A DNA stretch of 64,000 bases, from NCBI RefSeq assembly GCF_040412085.2, contig NZ_CP115921.1, positions 806,001-870,000 on the forward strand. Reading direction: 5' to 3'. The notes below the pieces were generated by a model, which saw only the letters and a program-made list of their open reading frames with translations, was not told the DNA's origin and ran no database searches. Both the position numbers and the translations under genes were made by a program. The stretch is from Vibrio sp. CB1-14 (GTDB lineage Bacteria; Pseudomonadota; Gammaproteobacteria; Enterobacterales; Vibrionaceae). Shown piece by piece: positions 8,120 through 17,643 of this stretch (its first letter is position 1; each line of letters starts with the position of its first letter).

Positions 8120-9353
8120 TTATCGTATATCTAGAATACTGCTCTTAAGTTGCAGCAGTGTGGCTTGGCTATGTAGCCTGTAGACCATAATAATTGATAT
8201 GACACCGATGAGTGCAAAGCCCCAAATCGCCCACAGTACGTAGTCATAACCACCCATTTGCCAGATCAAAGATCCAATGTAAGGTGACGTCGCAAAAGCT
8301 AGCAGATACGGCACCGCGAGTGCACCAGCGATAGCGCCAAAATTGAGGTCGCCCATCACTTCTCTAGTAACGAGTGGTTTGACGATACTCAACACTCCGT
8401 ATGCAGACCCCTGGAGCAGAACGAACACAAATACTAAATAGGTCACACTGGATGATGCGATTAAGCACAACGTGGCGGTAGTGACAGACACAAAACACAG
8501 AACTGTAATTTTCATCACTGACCAGTGTCTGTCAACGAGCGTCCAAGCGACTCGTCCGGCAACCTGCATCGGACCGATTAAGGAAATGACAAGCACTGCT
8601 AGGCTATCTGGCAGTGCCCGCTCACTCATTAATGGGAGTAGGTGATTTATTACCACACCATGAGTTAGAGCTAACATCGAAAATCCGCAATCCGCATGTG
8701 AGCAGCCAAAACAACGGAGATGTCAGAAAATGAGTGGCACTCTCTATTTTGTCTGTAGAAGTAGGAGAGGTGCTTGCTGTACTGCTCGCTAGGTAGTCTC
8801 TCGCCACAGCTCGTGACCCAAAGAACATTAGAGGACCCGCAACGATAATGACGCATATTGAGAATATCTGCAGAGTTGACTCGATCCCAAAATGTTCGTG
8901 AAGATAATGCACCGAGGGGAAGCAAATGGTGCTGGCGAAACCTGCCATCAAGGTAATCAGAGTAATCGCTCGTTTGGCACCCGCCTTCATGCAATGAACC
9001 AAAAATGCAAAACATGGCTCATATAAGCAACCGGCCATGGCGAGTCCCATGATTGACCATAGAATATAGAATGAAAAGAGAGTGTCAGCGACACTAATGA
9101 GATAGAGAAGAATGCCTCCTGCTGTCGCAGACATTGTCATCATTATTGAACCGTAACCTCGGTCGATAATGCGCCCTGCAAAGGGTGCTACGATCGCGGA
9201 TACCCCAACGGCAAGCGTTAGAGCTAGTGTGAGATCCGATCTTGACCAACCGTATGCTGACTCCCAGTGTAGCAAGGTTGCAGGGAACACATAATACAAG
9301 CAACACCACAACATCGTTTGCCCAAGTGCTAATAACCAAACTGCCTTTTTCAT
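8120..9353 (-). pseudogene. MFS transporter gene split by a 7-bp duplication
   Basis: Two overlapping minus-strand frames make up one 12-span major facilitator. The N-terminal part, 9353 down to about 8690, begins MKKAVWLLALGQTMLWCCLYY. The C-terminal part runs from about 8679 down to 8120. At 8682-8695 the sequence AATCCGC is present twice in tandem. Removing one copy joins the frames as LLTCGFSMLALTHGVV, a sensible transmembrane segment. The 7-nt insertion therefore breaks the gene after about 222 codons. The signature YGWSRSDLTLALTLAVGVSA and the GRIIDRGYGS loop resemble monocarboxylate/oxalate-formate type carriers; substrate unknown. A sequencing error is possible, but a slip-mediated duplication is the simplest reading. 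Confidence 0.8.
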
Positions 9354-9433
9354 ATCTCTACAATTCTAGATTTGTCGAATTTGAATAATAAGCCTAGTAC
9401 ATGACAGAAATAAGATGGCGGTTATAGAAATGG

Positions 9434-9676
9434 TTAAAGATGTTTTACTTCGATAGAGTGATGATTAAAACCAATACTCCTAGCAACCTTTAGTAAGGCT
9501 AGTTGGGTTTTGAACGCTCTTGGCTTTTGCGTTCGAGCAGTTTCTAGAAAGCTATTAATGCCCCATTTATGGCTTTTCACCATAAGGTAGTATTCATCCC
9601 TGTTGGGTGAAAGGACGGCAACAGCGCACTCTAGGTCTCCCGATTGAAAGTGGTGCCTTAATTCCCTTAGCAGCAT
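9434..9676 (-). CDS. Small protein of unknown function (80 aa)
   Basis: An 80-residue soluble, basic protein (MLLRELRHHFQSGDLECAVA...). The start at 9676 is preceded by a near-perfect ribosome site, AAGGAGGT, which supports translation. I do not recognise the family. No signal peptide, membrane span or metal motif is visible. It is followed downstream by the broken MFS gene on the same strand, with a gap of 80 bp. Confidence 0.6.
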   Translation of the reverse strand: MLLRELRHHFQSGDLECAVAVLSPNRDEYYLMVKSHKWGINSFLETARTQKPRAFKTQLALLKVARSIGFNHHSIEVKHL

Positions 9677-9696
9677 AAGACCTCCTTACAGTGATT

Positions 9697-9723
9697 AAAA
9701 AAGGGAGCGAATTTGCTCCCTTT
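9697..9723 (-). terminator. Terminator of ulaG (minus strand)
   Basis: On the minus strand AAAGGGAGC, a 6-nt loop and GCTCCCTTT form a 9-bp stem that runs into TTTTTT. It lies just after the ulaG stop and upstream of the small gene at 9434-9676. Confidence 0.88.
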
Positions 9724-9739
9724 GGAATAGGATTAAGGA

Positions 9740-10807
9740 TTAAAGGAAAGCGCGATACGGCAGCTCTGGATCATTCTTAAAGATGTCTGCAAAGCCACGG
9801 AAGTGTTGATAGTGCATACGTCCTTTGTCTGTTGGGTAAGTGTACTTACCGCCGACTTGCCAGAAGAATGGTGCGAAGCCATATTGAAGGCGCTCTTTCT
9901 TCATGTTCCACAGCATTTCAATTTCGCGTGGGTCGTTTTGGAAGTTCGCCCAAATATCGTGGTGGAATGGCACAACGACTTCACAATTTAGTGATTCAGC
10001 TGCACGAAGAATGTCCGAAGAAGTCATTTTATCTGTGACGCCTCGTGGGTTTTCGCCGTATGACAGCAACGCTACATCGATTTTATGGTCGTTACCATGT
10101 TTTGCGTAGTAGTTAGAGTAGTGAGAATCACCAGAGTGGTAAACTGAGCCGCCCGTTGTTTCTACGAGATAGTTAACTGCGCGGTCATCCATTCCATCGA
10201 GAATCTCTTTATCTAAAGATGATGTGCCTTCTGGTAAGGTAACGAGAGCGGTACGGTCAAATGCATCTAGCACCTTGATGTTGACATCTTTGATTTGAAT
10301 TTCATCACCGACTTTTGCAATAACGCAGCGATCTGCTGGTACACCCCATTTCATCCATAGGTCAACGCACGCTTTTGGCCCGATGAATTTCACGTGTTCA
10401 CCGCAGTTCTGAAGTACCGCCGCGGCGACATTGATATCAATATGGTCACCATGGTCGTGCGATGCCATAACCGCGTCAATTTCTTTGATTGCAAATGGGT
10501 CGAGAGGGAAGATCGCGGTGCGCAGATTAGGCTGAAGTGCTTCCACGCCACCCATACGCATCATCTGGTGTTGGTTTTTCATTTTTTGAACCGCTTGGGT
10601 CTTTTTACCAGTACCACACCAGAAGTCCATCGATAGATTTGCACCACCTTCTGACTTTAGCCAGATGCCAGTACAGCCTAACCACCACATTGAGAAAGTG
10701 TTCGGTGCAACAACGGTTTGCTCAATCTCTTCATTTAGCCAAGTACCCCACTCAGGGAATGTGTTTAGGATCCAAGACTCGCGAGTGATTTCGTTTACAT
10801 TGCTCAT
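9740..10807 (-). CDS. ulaG: L-ascorbate-6-phosphate lactonase UlaG
   Basis: A 355-residue metallo-beta-lactamase-fold hydrolase, full length for UlaG. It opens the lactone ring of L-ascorbate 6-phosphate to 3-keto-L-gulonate 6-phosphate, the first cytoplasmic step after PTS uptake. The metal-binding motif is visible as SHDHGDHID, with further conserved residues in [13 protein letters not shown] and [10 protein letters not shown]. The N-terminus [29 protein letters not shown] is typical of UlaG. It lies downstream of ulaR on the same strand with a 123-bp gap and opposite the ulaA operon, as in other ula regulons. Confidence 0.95.
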   Translation of the reverse strand: MSNVNEITRESWILNTFPEWGTWLNEEIEQTVVAPNTFSMWWLGCTGIWLKSEGGANLSMDFWCGTGKKTQAVQKMKNQHQMMRMGGVEALQPNLRTAIFPLDPFAIKEIDAVMASHDHGDHIDINVAAAVLQNCGEHVKFIGPKACVDLWMKWGVPADRCVIAKVGDEIQIKDVNIKVLDAFDRTALVTLPEGTSSLDKEILDGMDDRAVNYLVETTGGSVYHSGDSHYSNYYAKHGNDHKIDVALLSYGENPRGVTDKMTSSDILRAAESLNCEVVVPFHHDIWANFQNDPREIEMLWNMKKERLQYGFAPFFWQVGGKYTYPTDKGRMHYQHFRGFADIFKNDPELPYRAFL

Positions 10808-10861
10808 GTTAATACCTTTTATTTCACAAATTTGATTAATTTTGGATGTAGGGAGCCGAGC

Positions 10862-10930
10862 GCCTTAATTTTTGACTAAGGCACTGAGCTGAAATTTATA
10901 ATTGTTCGAGGGCGAGAAAGCCCGTTCGAA
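10862..10930 (-). other. Two hairpins between ulaR and ulaG
   Basis: GCCTTA (10862-10867) pairs with TAAGGC (10877-10882). A second stem uses TTCGAGGGC (10905-10913) and GCCCGTTCGAA (10920-10930). The second lies immediately after the ulaR stop with no T-run, so partial termination or RNA processing between the genes is possible. Confidence 0.4.
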
Positions 10931-11686
10931 TTAAACCAAGATGACTTGTGTTCCTTGAGCTTCAATTCGTTTTACGACATCGGGGTCGGCGTCTTTGCCC
11001 GTAATGACGATGTCGATTTGTTTGGTGTTGCAAAACAGCATGCCTGTACGCTGACCAACTTTAGAGCTATCCACAACAACAACCAGCTTATCGATTTGTT
11101 CCAACATCTGTTGCTCAGCAACAGCGGTCAACATATCCGCTTTATATAAGCCTGCATCGGTTAGCCCTTTGCCAGAGGTAAACATCCAGTTTCCAGCGTA
11201 GCCACCCAGTGAATTGGGGGTTGGATTAAGGAAGATGTTTTGCGCTTTGTTGTATTGACCACCAATGATGATCACATCGTTATGGTCTTCATTGATTAGG
11301 TAGCTAGCGAGTGGAAAGTAGTTGGTGACAATTTGAACATCTTCGCCACACAGCTGTTGTCCGAGTAGAAACGCAGTAGAACCACAGTTAATGACCACAG
11401 TGTCACCTGTTTTACAAAGCGATGCTGCAGCGTGTGCTATTTGCGCTTTCTCTTCATAAAAATCAGTACTGTTGATATTAAGTGGTGACCACTTTCTCTT
11501 CTGATTCTCTATTTTTTCTGCACCGTTTCGTACTTTTCGAAGCTTACCAAGCTCGTCTAATTTAGCGATGTCCCGTCGAGCAGTCGCCGGGGAAACACTA
11601 AAATTATCAATAATATGAGAGACATTTATTGTCTGCATTTCTTCGAGTAACGATAGGATACCGTTGTGTCTTTGTACTTCATTCAT
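10931..11686 (-). CDS. ulaR: Ascorbate-utilisation repressor UlaR (DeoR family)
   Basis: A DeoR-family repressor of 251 residues. The N-terminal winged HTH (SPATARRDIAKLDELGKLRKVRNGAE) and the C-terminal DeoRC sensor domain (VVINCGSTAFLLGQQLCGEDVQIVTNYFPLASYLI) closely match UlaR, which binds L-ascorbate 6-phosphate. I start at ATG 11686, where the alignment to UlaR begins (MNEVQRHNG) and AAGTGAT lies upstream; the longer frame to 11794 adds 36 residues unlike the family. It is divergent from ulaA and likely represses both arms and itself. Confidence 0.93.
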   Translation of the reverse strand: MNEVQRHNGILSLLEEMQTINVSHIIDNFSVSPATARRDIAKLDELGKLRKVRNGAEKIENQKRKWSPLNINSTDFYEEKAQIAHAAASLCKTGDTVVINCGSTAFLLGQQLCGEDVQIVTNYFPLASYLINEDHNDVIIIGGQYNKAQNIFLNPTPNSLGGYAGNWMFTSGKGLTDAGLYKADMLTAVAEQQMLEQIDKLVVVVDSSKVGQRTGMLFCNTKQIDIVITGKDADPDVVKRIEAQGTQVILV

Positions 11687-12017
11687 ATTTATCACTTCAT
11701 TGGTTTTCGTGACAACTTCTTGATTACTTGTGAGTCTAATAATCACGATAATGATTGTCAAACGGTCACGATCAAAAAACGAGACATTTATCACCTTATT
11801 TATTAAGTGATTGATTTTAATGATTTTTATGTTTTTGGGTGTGATCCGTTACTCAATTAACCATATTGCAATGATGGATAATTGATATAAATCAAACTAA
11901 TCACAAGTGAGCATTGAATGACTACTTTTGATTGTTAAAGTTAGTCCCGTGAGCAAAACAACAAATCACTGAATCCTACAAATCATTAAAATTACAAATT
12001 ACATTAAGGGTAAAGAT
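11687..12017. promoter_or_regulatory. Divergent ula control region
   Basis: A 331-bp AT-rich region between ulaR and ulaA. It holds a perfect FNR-type box (11882-11895) and a directly repeated TCACGAT at 11743-11749 and 11766-11772, 23 bp apart. These repeats are candidate UlaR sites on the ulaR side. No convincing start-site hexamers could be fixed by eye. Confidence 0.5.
11882..11895. promoter_or_regulatory. FNR-type binding box upstream of ulaA
   Basis: TTGATATAAATCAA matches the FNR consensus TTGAT-N4-ATCAA at every fixed position. It is centred about 130 bp upstream of the ulaA start codon. Ascorbate fermentation through the Ula pathway is an anaerobic process in enterobacteria, so activation under oxygen limitation would fit. 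CRP can bind related sites weakly. Confidence 0.65.
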
Positions 12018-13820
12018 ATGGAGTTCCTATACGACATCTTCTATATTTTTTACAGTCAGGTTATGACCAAAGCACCACTGCTGCTTGGTATCGTGACTTG
12101 CCTCGGTTACATCCTCCTCAAACGTGACGCAACAACCGTGATCGCTGGATCAATTAAAACCATCGTCGGTTTTATGATTGTTCAAGTGGGCGCAGGTACT
12201 CTGGTTGCTGGCTTTAAGCCAGTGATTGAAAAAATGAGTGAAATTCATGGGTTAACTGGTTCGGTTATTGACCCATATACCTCTATGATGGCCACCATGG
12301 AAACCATGGGAGACAATTACTCCTGGGTTGGGTATGCCGTACTAATGGCTTTGGGTATCAACATACTATTGGTAGCCTTTAGACGAATCACAGGTATACG
12401 TACTATCATGCTTACGGGACATATCATGTTCCAACAAGCTGGCCTAATCGCTGTATTCTATTTTGTGCTTGGCGCGAGCATGTGGGAAACCATCATTTAC
12501 TCGGCGATATTAATGGCGCTTTATTGGGGTATTTCCTCAAACATCATGTTCAAGCCAACGCAGGAAGTGACGGGTGGCGCAGGTTTCTCTATTGGTCACC
12601 AGCAGCAGTTTGCTTCTTGGGTCGCGACAAAGGTAGCACCTAAGTTAGGTGATAAGAACGACAGCGTAGACCACATTAATCTTCCAAAGTGGCTTCACAT
12701 CTTCCACGACAGTATCGCAGCGACAACCCTGGTAATGACGGCATTCTTCGGCATTATCCTACTTTCTTTTGGTCTCGATAATCTGCAGGACATGGCAGGT
12801 AAAACTCACTGGCTAATCTATATCTTTGAGACTGGACTGAAATTTGCGGTTGCGATTCAAGTTATCGTAACGGGTGTTCGTATGTTTGTGGCAGAGCTGT
12901 CAGAGGCATTCAACGGCATATCTCAACGCCTCATCCCAAATGCAGTATTGGCTATTGATTGTGCGGCTATCTACGCTTACTCACCAAACGCAATGGTATT
13001 TGGTTTCCTATGGGGTGCCGTCGGTCAATTCGTGGCAGTGCTCGCGATGTTGGCATTCGACGCACCTATCATGATTATTCCTGGCTTCATCCCAATGTTC
13101 TTCTCCAACGCAACGATTGGTGTATTCGCTAACCACTTTGGTGGCTGGAAAGCGGTGATGAAGATCTGTTTCGTCATGGGCATTATCGAAGTTGTGGGCT
13201 CTGCCTGGGCAATTCATATCTTTGCACAATCAGGCACTGAGTTTAACGGCTGGATGGGCATGGCTGACTGGGCGCTGGTATTCCCTCCAATTATGCAAGG
13301 TATCTCAACGTCTGGCATGTTCTTCTTTGTTGTTGTTGCACTTGCGGGTGTCTATATGTACTTCGCATCAAAAGCTCTGCGAGCAGAAGAAGATGGCGAA
13401 GCCGCACGTGCTGAGACTATGACAGCTGTGACACCAGAAGGAGTTGAGGTTGAGGTAGAAGTTCCTGCGAAATCTTCAGCGGTGGCAGAAGCTCCTCAAG
13501 CGAGCAGTGCAAGTGAACATAAACCAGTACGCGTTCTAGTTTGCTGCGGCTCTGGTCAAGGTTCTTCTATGATGTGCTCGAAGAAGATTAAAGAGTTCCT
13601 TGATAAGAAAGGGGTGCCAGCCACGACATTCAACAGTGCGATTACGGACTATAAATCACATCTAGGGTCGTTTGACATTATCGTCACTTCTGTCGCTTTA
13701 GCAGAGAAAATCAGCAACCTTCCGGAAGGTAAGCAACAGTTGGCAGTCAAGAATATGATCATGGTGAAAACCTTTGGTGACGAACTGATTTCTATCATCG
13801 AAAACCACTTCCATAAATAA
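12018..13820 (+). CDS. ulaA: Ascorbate PTS permease, fused IIC-IIB (UlaA-UlaB)
   Basis: A 600-residue fusion. Residues 1 to about 455 are the membrane IIC domain (SgaT/UlaA family), with about 11 hydrophobic spans and the conserved FQQAG and [10 protein letters not shown] segments. An alanine/glutamate-rich linker (about 458-503) leads to a cytoplasmic IIB domain starting [14 protein letters not shown]. One of the cysteines 509-510 is the predicted phosphorylation site. In E. coli IIC and IIB are separate proteins (UlaA, UlaB). It imports L-ascorbate and phosphorylates it, using IIA from the next gene. It is first in the ula operon. Confidence 0.93.
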   Translation: MEFLYDIFYIFYSQVMTKAPLLLGIVTCLGYILLKRDATTVIAGSIKTIVGFMIVQVGAGTLVAGFKPVIEKMSEIHGLTGSVIDPYTSMMATMETMGDNYSWVGYAVLMALGINILLVAFRRITGIRTIMLTGHIMFQQAGLIAVFYFVLGASMWETIIYSAILMALYWGISSNIMFKPTQEVTGGAGFSIGHQQQFASWVATKVAPKLGDKNDSVDHINLPKWLHIFHDSIAATTLVMTAFFGIILLSFGLDNLQDMAGKTHWLIYIFETGLKFAVAIQVIVTGVRMFVAELSEAFNGISQRLIPNAVLAIDCAAIYAYSPNAMVFGFLWGAVGQFVAVLAMLAFDAPIMIIPGFIPMFFSNATIGVFANHFGGWKAVMKICFVMGIIEVVGSAWAIHIFAQSGTEFNGWMGMADWALVFPPIMQGISTSGMFFFVVVALAGVYMYFASKALRAEEDGEAARAETMTAVTPEGVEVEVEVPAKSSAVAEAPQASSASEHKPVRVLVCCGSGQGSSMMCSKKIKEFLDKKGVPATTFNSAITDYKSHLGSFDIIVTSVALAEKISNLPEGKQQLAVKNMIMVKTFGDELISIIENHFHK

Positions 13821-13826
13821 AAATGA

Positions 13827-13849
13827 GCTCAGTAGCCTAACTACTGAGC
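13827..13849 (+). other. Intercistronic hairpin after ulaA
   Basis: GCTCAGTAG (13827-13835) and CTACTGAGC (13841-13849) form a perfect 9-bp stem with a 5-nt loop. No T-run follows. It may set the ratio of IICB to IIA or protect the upstream mRNA. Confidence 0.6.
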
Positions 13850-13894
13850 CTAATAATAAAACGCTAGTAACGAAACAAATAAGTGAGCAGAAAT

Positions 13895-14362
13895 ATGAAC
13901 TTAAAAGAGTCTTTGATTAATAACAACTCAATCCAACTTAATGTGAAAGCGACAGACTGGCAGTCAGCAATAAAAATCGGTACTGACGCCTTAGTTAAAG
14001 CTGGTGTTGCAGAAGAGCGTTATTACGATGCGATCATCGAGGCGATTTCGACAGAGGGTCCTTACATCTGCATCCATGACGCGTTTGCACTGCCACATTG
14101 TCGTCCAGAAGATGGCGTTATCAAAACTGGCTTTGCGTTGACCGTTCTTGAGACACCCATCGTCTTTGATGGTGTTGACGAACCCGTTGATGTCCTTATT
14201 ACTTTGGCTGGCAAAGACTCTGAAGAGCACATTGAAGGCACAATGCAGGTCGCAAATCTCATTGAATTTGATGAAGATTTTTCCAAGCTGCGCGCCTGTA
14301 AAACACCAGAAGATGTTGCAAACCTAATTGATATGGCGCTTACCGAAGCAGAAGCAGCTTAA
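13895..14362 (+). CDS. ulaC: Ascorbate PTS IIA component UlaC
   Basis: A 155-residue EIIA of the mannitol/fructose-type fold. It passes phosphate from HPr to the IIB domain of UlaA. With the start at ATG 13895 the predicted phosphoryl histidine in FALPHCRPEDG is His68, the same number as in E. coli UlaC, which supports this start over the GTG at 13883. The N-terminus MNLKESLINNNSIQLNV also matches the family. It is followed 9 nt later by ulaF. Confidence 0.93.
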   Translation: MNLKESLINNNSIQLNVKATDWQSAIKIGTDALVKAGVAEERYYDAIIEAISTEGPYICIHDAFALPHCRPEDGVIKTGFALTVLETPIVFDGVDEPVDVLITLAGKDSEEHIEGTMQVANLIEFDEDFSKLRACKTPEDVANLIDMALTEAEAA

Positions 14363-14371
14363 GGAGTCGAT

Positions 14372-15070
14372 ATGTCTATATATAGCCAGTTGAAACAGCG
14401 TGTTTTAGAAGCGAACTTGCAGCTTCCGAAGTACGGTTTAGTGACATTTACATGGGGTAATGTTTCTGAGTTTGACCGTGAAAATGGTGTGATAGCCATC
14501 AAGCCATCTGGCGTTGAATACAGCGACATGACGGCAGAAGACATAGTGGTTGTGGACATAGACGGTAATGTCGTTGAAGGGAATCTCAATCCATCAAGCG
14601 ACACGGCGACACACCTTGAGCTGTATAAGGCTTTTCCAGAAATTGGTGGCATTGTCCACACGCACTCGCGTAGCGCGACGATCTGGGCGCAAGCTGGCAT
14701 TGATATTCCCGCATTGGGAACGACTCATGCTGACTATTTTTATGGTGATATTCCTTGTACTCGCAAATTGTCCAACCGTGAAATATCAGAAGAGTATGAG
14801 AAGAATACTGGGCTTGTAATCATTGAAGAGTTTGTTCAACGCAGCATTGAACCGATGGCAGTACCTAGTGTGATTGTCGCAGGACATGCTCCTTTTTCTT
14901 GGGGTAAAGATGCGAATGATGCGGTCCACAATGCGGTAGTTCTAGAGGAAGTTTCCGCTATGGCACTAGCGACACGCTCGCTCAATAGCGGCATTAAGAT
15001 TCAGCCAGAGCTCTCGGACAAACATTACCTTCGTAAGCACGGTGAAAATGCTTATTACGGTCAGCATTAA
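14372..15070 (+). CDS. ulaF: L-ribulose-5-phosphate 4-epimerase UlaF
   Basis: A 232-residue class II aldolase-fold epimerase that converts L-ribulose 5-phosphate to D-xylulose 5-phosphate, the last step of ascorbate catabolism. Zinc-ligand histidines are visible in [16 protein letters not shown] (His96, His98), with a third in [12 protein letters not shown], and the phosphate-binding TWGNVSE and KPSG motifs are near the N-terminus. An AAGGAG site precedes the start. AraD is the paralogue, but the ula context decides the name. Confidence 0.92.
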   Translation: MSIYSQLKQRVLEANLQLPKYGLVTFTWGNVSEFDRENGVIAIKPSGVEYSDMTAEDIVVVDIDGNVVEGNLNPSSDTATHLELYKAFPEIGGIVHTHSRSATIWAQAGIDIPALGTTHADYFYGDIPCTRKLSNREISEEYEKNTGLVIIEEFVQRSIEPMAVPSVIVAGHAPFSWGKDANDAVHNAVVLEEVSAMALATRSLNSGIKIQPELSDKHYLRKHGENAYYGQH

Positions 15071-15091
15071 TTGGCTCGCTAAGGAGAGGAT

Positions 15092-15913
15092 ATGTATCAA
15101 GTACTCGCGCTAGATCTAGACGGGACGGTGTTGACGGACGACCACACTATCCACCCTGAAGTGAAACAAGCGATACATGAGGCTAAACAACATTGTCATG
15201 TGATGATAGTCACTGGTAGGCACCATACAGCCGCTAGGCCTTACTACTACGAGCTTGGATTAGATACGCCAATCATTTGTTGTAATGGGACCTATGTCTA
15301 TGACTACAAAACAGAAACGGTGCTGACTCACAATGCCATTGAGCACCAACATGCGCTCAAATTTATTGAGCTTGCTGATGAACACAAGCTCAAGATGGTG
15401 ATGTACATCACCGATGCAATGACGTATTCCAACTATAACCCATTTGAGTACATGTTGGTGTTGGAAGAGTGGGCAGAGCAAGCTCCTGAGCGCCATCGCC
15501 CTAATATTTACCGAGTGGATTCGTTTACCGATACCGCGAGACAGACAGACTATGTGTGGAAGTTTGTCGTTGAGGGTGAGCAAGCTTCAGTCGATAGGTT
15601 AATGCAAACGCCATGGGTGACGGAGCACTTCAACGGTGAGCGCTCTTGGTCAAACCGGATCGATTTTGCTGCTAAGGGAAATAGCAAAGGGCGACGGTTG
15701 GCGGAGTATGTGAGTAGCTTAGGGTTTGTCCCGTCTCAAGTCATCGCTATTGGAGACAATCACAATGATATTTCAATGCTCCAGTATGCGGGGTTGGGTG
15801 TTGCGATGAAAAACGCAGATGACATCGTGAAGCTGAATGCTCAAGCCATATGTAAAACAGATAACAATCAAGATGGACTTGCCCATCTAATACGTGAACA
15901 AATTAAAGGATAA
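15092..15913 (+). CDS. HAD-superfamily phosphatase (Cof/YidA type) in the ula operon
   Basis: A 273-residue Cof-type HAD hydrolase. Motif I is DLDGTVLTDD near the N-terminus, motif II MIVTGR, a lysine (AKGNSKGRRL) supplies motif III, and motif IV is IGDNHNDISML. The region between motifs II and III is the C2 cap. Enzymes of this group dephosphorylate small sugar phosphates in the cytoplasm. It has its own AAGGAG site and lies tightly between ulaF and ulaD, so it is probably co-expressed. It is not part of the E. coli ula operon. Its role could be removal of a toxic phosphorylated intermediate; the substrate is not readable. Confidence 0.85.
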   Translation: MYQVLALDLDGTVLTDDHTIHPEVKQAIHEAKQHCHVMIVTGRHHTAARPYYYELGLDTPIICCNGTYVYDYKTETVLTHNAIEHQHALKFIELADEHKLKMVMYITDAMTYSNYNPFEYMLVLEEWAEQAPERHRPNIYRVDSFTDTARQTDYVWKFVVEGEQASVDRLMQTPWVTEHFNGERSWSNRIDFAAKGNSKGRRLAEYVSSLGFVPSQVIAIGDNHNDISMLQYAGLGVAMKNADDIVKLNAQAICKTDNNQDGLAHLIREQIKG

Positions 15914-15917
15914 AACC

Positions 15918-16565
15918 ATGACTAAACCAATGATTCAGATTGCGCTAGACCAAACTGACCTTACAACTGCAATCGAAGTGGCTAACAACGTTCAAAGTTA
16001 TGTTGATGTCATTGAGGTTGGAACTATTCTAGCGTTTGCTGAAGGGATGAAAGCCGTTTCTACGCTACGCAAAAACCACCCAGACCATATTCTAGTGTGT
16101 GACATGAAGACCACAGATGGCGGAGCAATCTTGGCTCGTATGGCATTTGAGGCTGGCGCTGATTGGATCACGGTATCGGCAGCGGCACATATCGCAACTA
16201 TTGATGCATGTAAAAAAGTTGCAGACGAGTTTAACGGCGAAATTCAAATCGAGATCTATGGTAACTGGACTATGGAAGATGCGCAGGCATGGGTCGATCT
16301 CGGTATCACGCAAGCTATCTACCATCGCTCTCGAGATGCAGAACTGGCAGGTGTCGGCTGGACTGAAGAAGACCTAGTTAAGATGCGTGCTCTGTCTGAG
16401 CTTGGCATTGAGCTCTCGATCACTGGCGGTATTGTTCCGGAGGATTTGTACTTGTTCGAAGGCATCAAAGCAAAAACGTTCATTGCTGGTCGCGCCCTAG
16501 CTGGTGAGAAGGGACAAGAAACCGCTGAGGCACTGAAAGCGCAAATTAATCGTTATTGGAGCTAG
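15918..16565 (+). CDS. ulaD: 3-keto-L-gulonate-6-phosphate decarboxylase UlaD
   Basis: A 215-residue enzyme of the orotidine-monophosphate decarboxylase suprafamily. It decarboxylates 3-keto-L-gulonate 6-phosphate to L-xylulose 5-phosphate. With the start at ATG 15918 the catalytic D-x-K-x-x-D motif (CDMKTTDGG) falls at Asp62, Lys64 and Asp67, the numbering of E. coli UlaD, which fixes the start. It begins 4 nt after the HAD gene and is followed 2 nt later by ulaE. Confidence 0.95.
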   Translation: MTKPMIQIALDQTDLTTAIEVANNVQSYVDVIEVGTILAFAEGMKAVSTLRKNHPDHILVCDMKTTDGGAILARMAFEAGADWITVSAAAHIATIDACKKVADEFNGEIQIEIYGNWTMEDAQAWVDLGITQAIYHRSRDAELAGVGWTEEDLVKMRALSELGIELSITGGIVPEDLYLFEGIKAKTFIAGRALAGEKGQETAEALKAQINRYWS

Positions 16566-16567
16566 GT

Positions 16568-17449
16568 ATGTACCAAAATTTATTGCGTCATCGTGTTGGG
16601 TTGTACGAGAAGGCCTTGCCCAATAACCTTAGCTGGGAAGATAAGCTAAAAACGACCAAAGAGTTAGGCTTTGATTTTCTAGAAATATCGGTTGATGAAT
16701 CCGACGAAAAACGCAGCCGCCTGGATTGGATCGATGAGGAAATATATGGGCTTCGCCATCTATGTGAAGCATATCAAGTGCCTCTACAGTCGATGTGCCT
16801 GAGCGCTCATCGTAAGTTTCCATTTGGCTCAGCGGATCCTCAAGTACGCGAACAAGCGGTGATGCATATGGAGAAAGCCATTGCACTCGCTTACAAGCTG
16901 GGAATTCGAACCATTCAACTGGCTGGTTATGACGTTTACTATGAGCCTGCGGACAATGCGACTCATCAGCGTTTTATAGAAGGCATGAAGCTATCTGCTC
17001 AGTTAGCGGAGCGAGCAGGTGTGATGTTGGCCGTTGAAATTATGGATACGGACTACCTAAATTCGTTGAGTAAATTTGAAGTATTAAGTCGAGAGATTAA
17101 CTCGCCTTACTTCACCGCATACCCCGACGTTGGTAATATCTCGGGTTGGAACTATGACATCGTCACTGAACTTAAGTTAAGTAAACCGAGAATCACACAG
17201 ATTCACTTAAAGGATACTTACCGAGTCACCCCGGAGTATAAGGGACAGTTCCGAGATCTCGTTATTGGCGAAGGCGAAGTGGATTTCAATGCGATATTTA
17301 AAACACTGAAACAAACGGAATGCGTAGTGCCATTAGTAATCGAAATGTGGGCTCATGATGAGAAGTGGAAAGACAACATTCTCAAAGCTCAGAGTAAATT
17401 GAATGAAGTGTGTCGTCAGACAGATATGATGCCTTTGTTTGAGCACTAA
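16568..17449 (+). CDS. ulaE: L-xylulose-5-phosphate 3-epimerase UlaE
   Basis: A 293-residue TIM-barrel epimerase of the AP-endonuclease-2 superfamily that converts L-xylulose 5-phosphate to L-ribulose 5-phosphate. Conserved metal-ligand and active-site segments are visible: FLEISVDESDEKRSRLDW, TIQLAGYDVYYE, LAVEIMDTDYLNS, YPDVGNISGW, QIHLKDTYRV and LVIEMW. The ATG at 16568 has GGAG 6 nt upstream; an in-frame TTG at 16556 overlaps the end of ulaD. It is the last gene of the ula operon. Confidence 0.95.
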   Translation: MYQNLLRHRVGLYEKALPNNLSWEDKLKTTKELGFDFLEISVDESDEKRSRLDWIDEEIYGLRHLCEAYQVPLQSMCLSAHRKFPFGSADPQVREQAVMHMEKAIALAYKLGIRTIQLAGYDVYYEPADNATHQRFIEGMKLSAQLAERAGVMLAVEIMDTDYLNSLSKFEVLSREINSPYFTAYPDVGNISGWNYDIVTELKLSKPRITQIHLKDTYRVTPEYKGQFRDLVIGEGEVDFNAIFKTLKQTECVVPLVIEMWAHDEKWKDNILKAQSKLNEVCRQTDMMPLFEH

Positions 17450-17506
17450 CGAATAAAGCTAGAGGATTGCTTGTCAGGTCACTCGGGCTTAGCCATTACA
17501 ACGGTT

Positions 17507-17540
17507 GGTGTCAGAACTAAGATGCTCCAGTTTTGACACC
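17507..17540 (+). other. Hairpin downstream of ulaE
   Basis: GGTGTCAGAACT (17507-17518) pairs with AGTTTTGACACC (17529-17540) through 12 positions, one of them G-T, around a 10-nt loop. No T-run follows, but it is the only clear candidate for the end of the ula transcript. The rest of 17450-17643 shows nothing recognisable. Confidence 0.45.
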
Positions 17541-17643
17541 TAATCGGCAACCTTCTGAGCCCCCCAGATGAGTTGCATGTATCGCGGGAATGAAACCTAA
17601 CCTAAAAGAAAAGATTCATTGCGCTACCAGCAAGGACTAGATG

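Noticed and set aside
8671..9015. A 114-codon minus-strand frame inside the broken MFS gene
   Set aside because: It is an alternative frame of the transporter with no family resemblance; the frameshift model explains the region better.
11687..11794. N-terminal extension of UlaR
   Set aside because: The 36 extra residues do not resemble UlaR, and the ATG at 11686 aligns with the family start.
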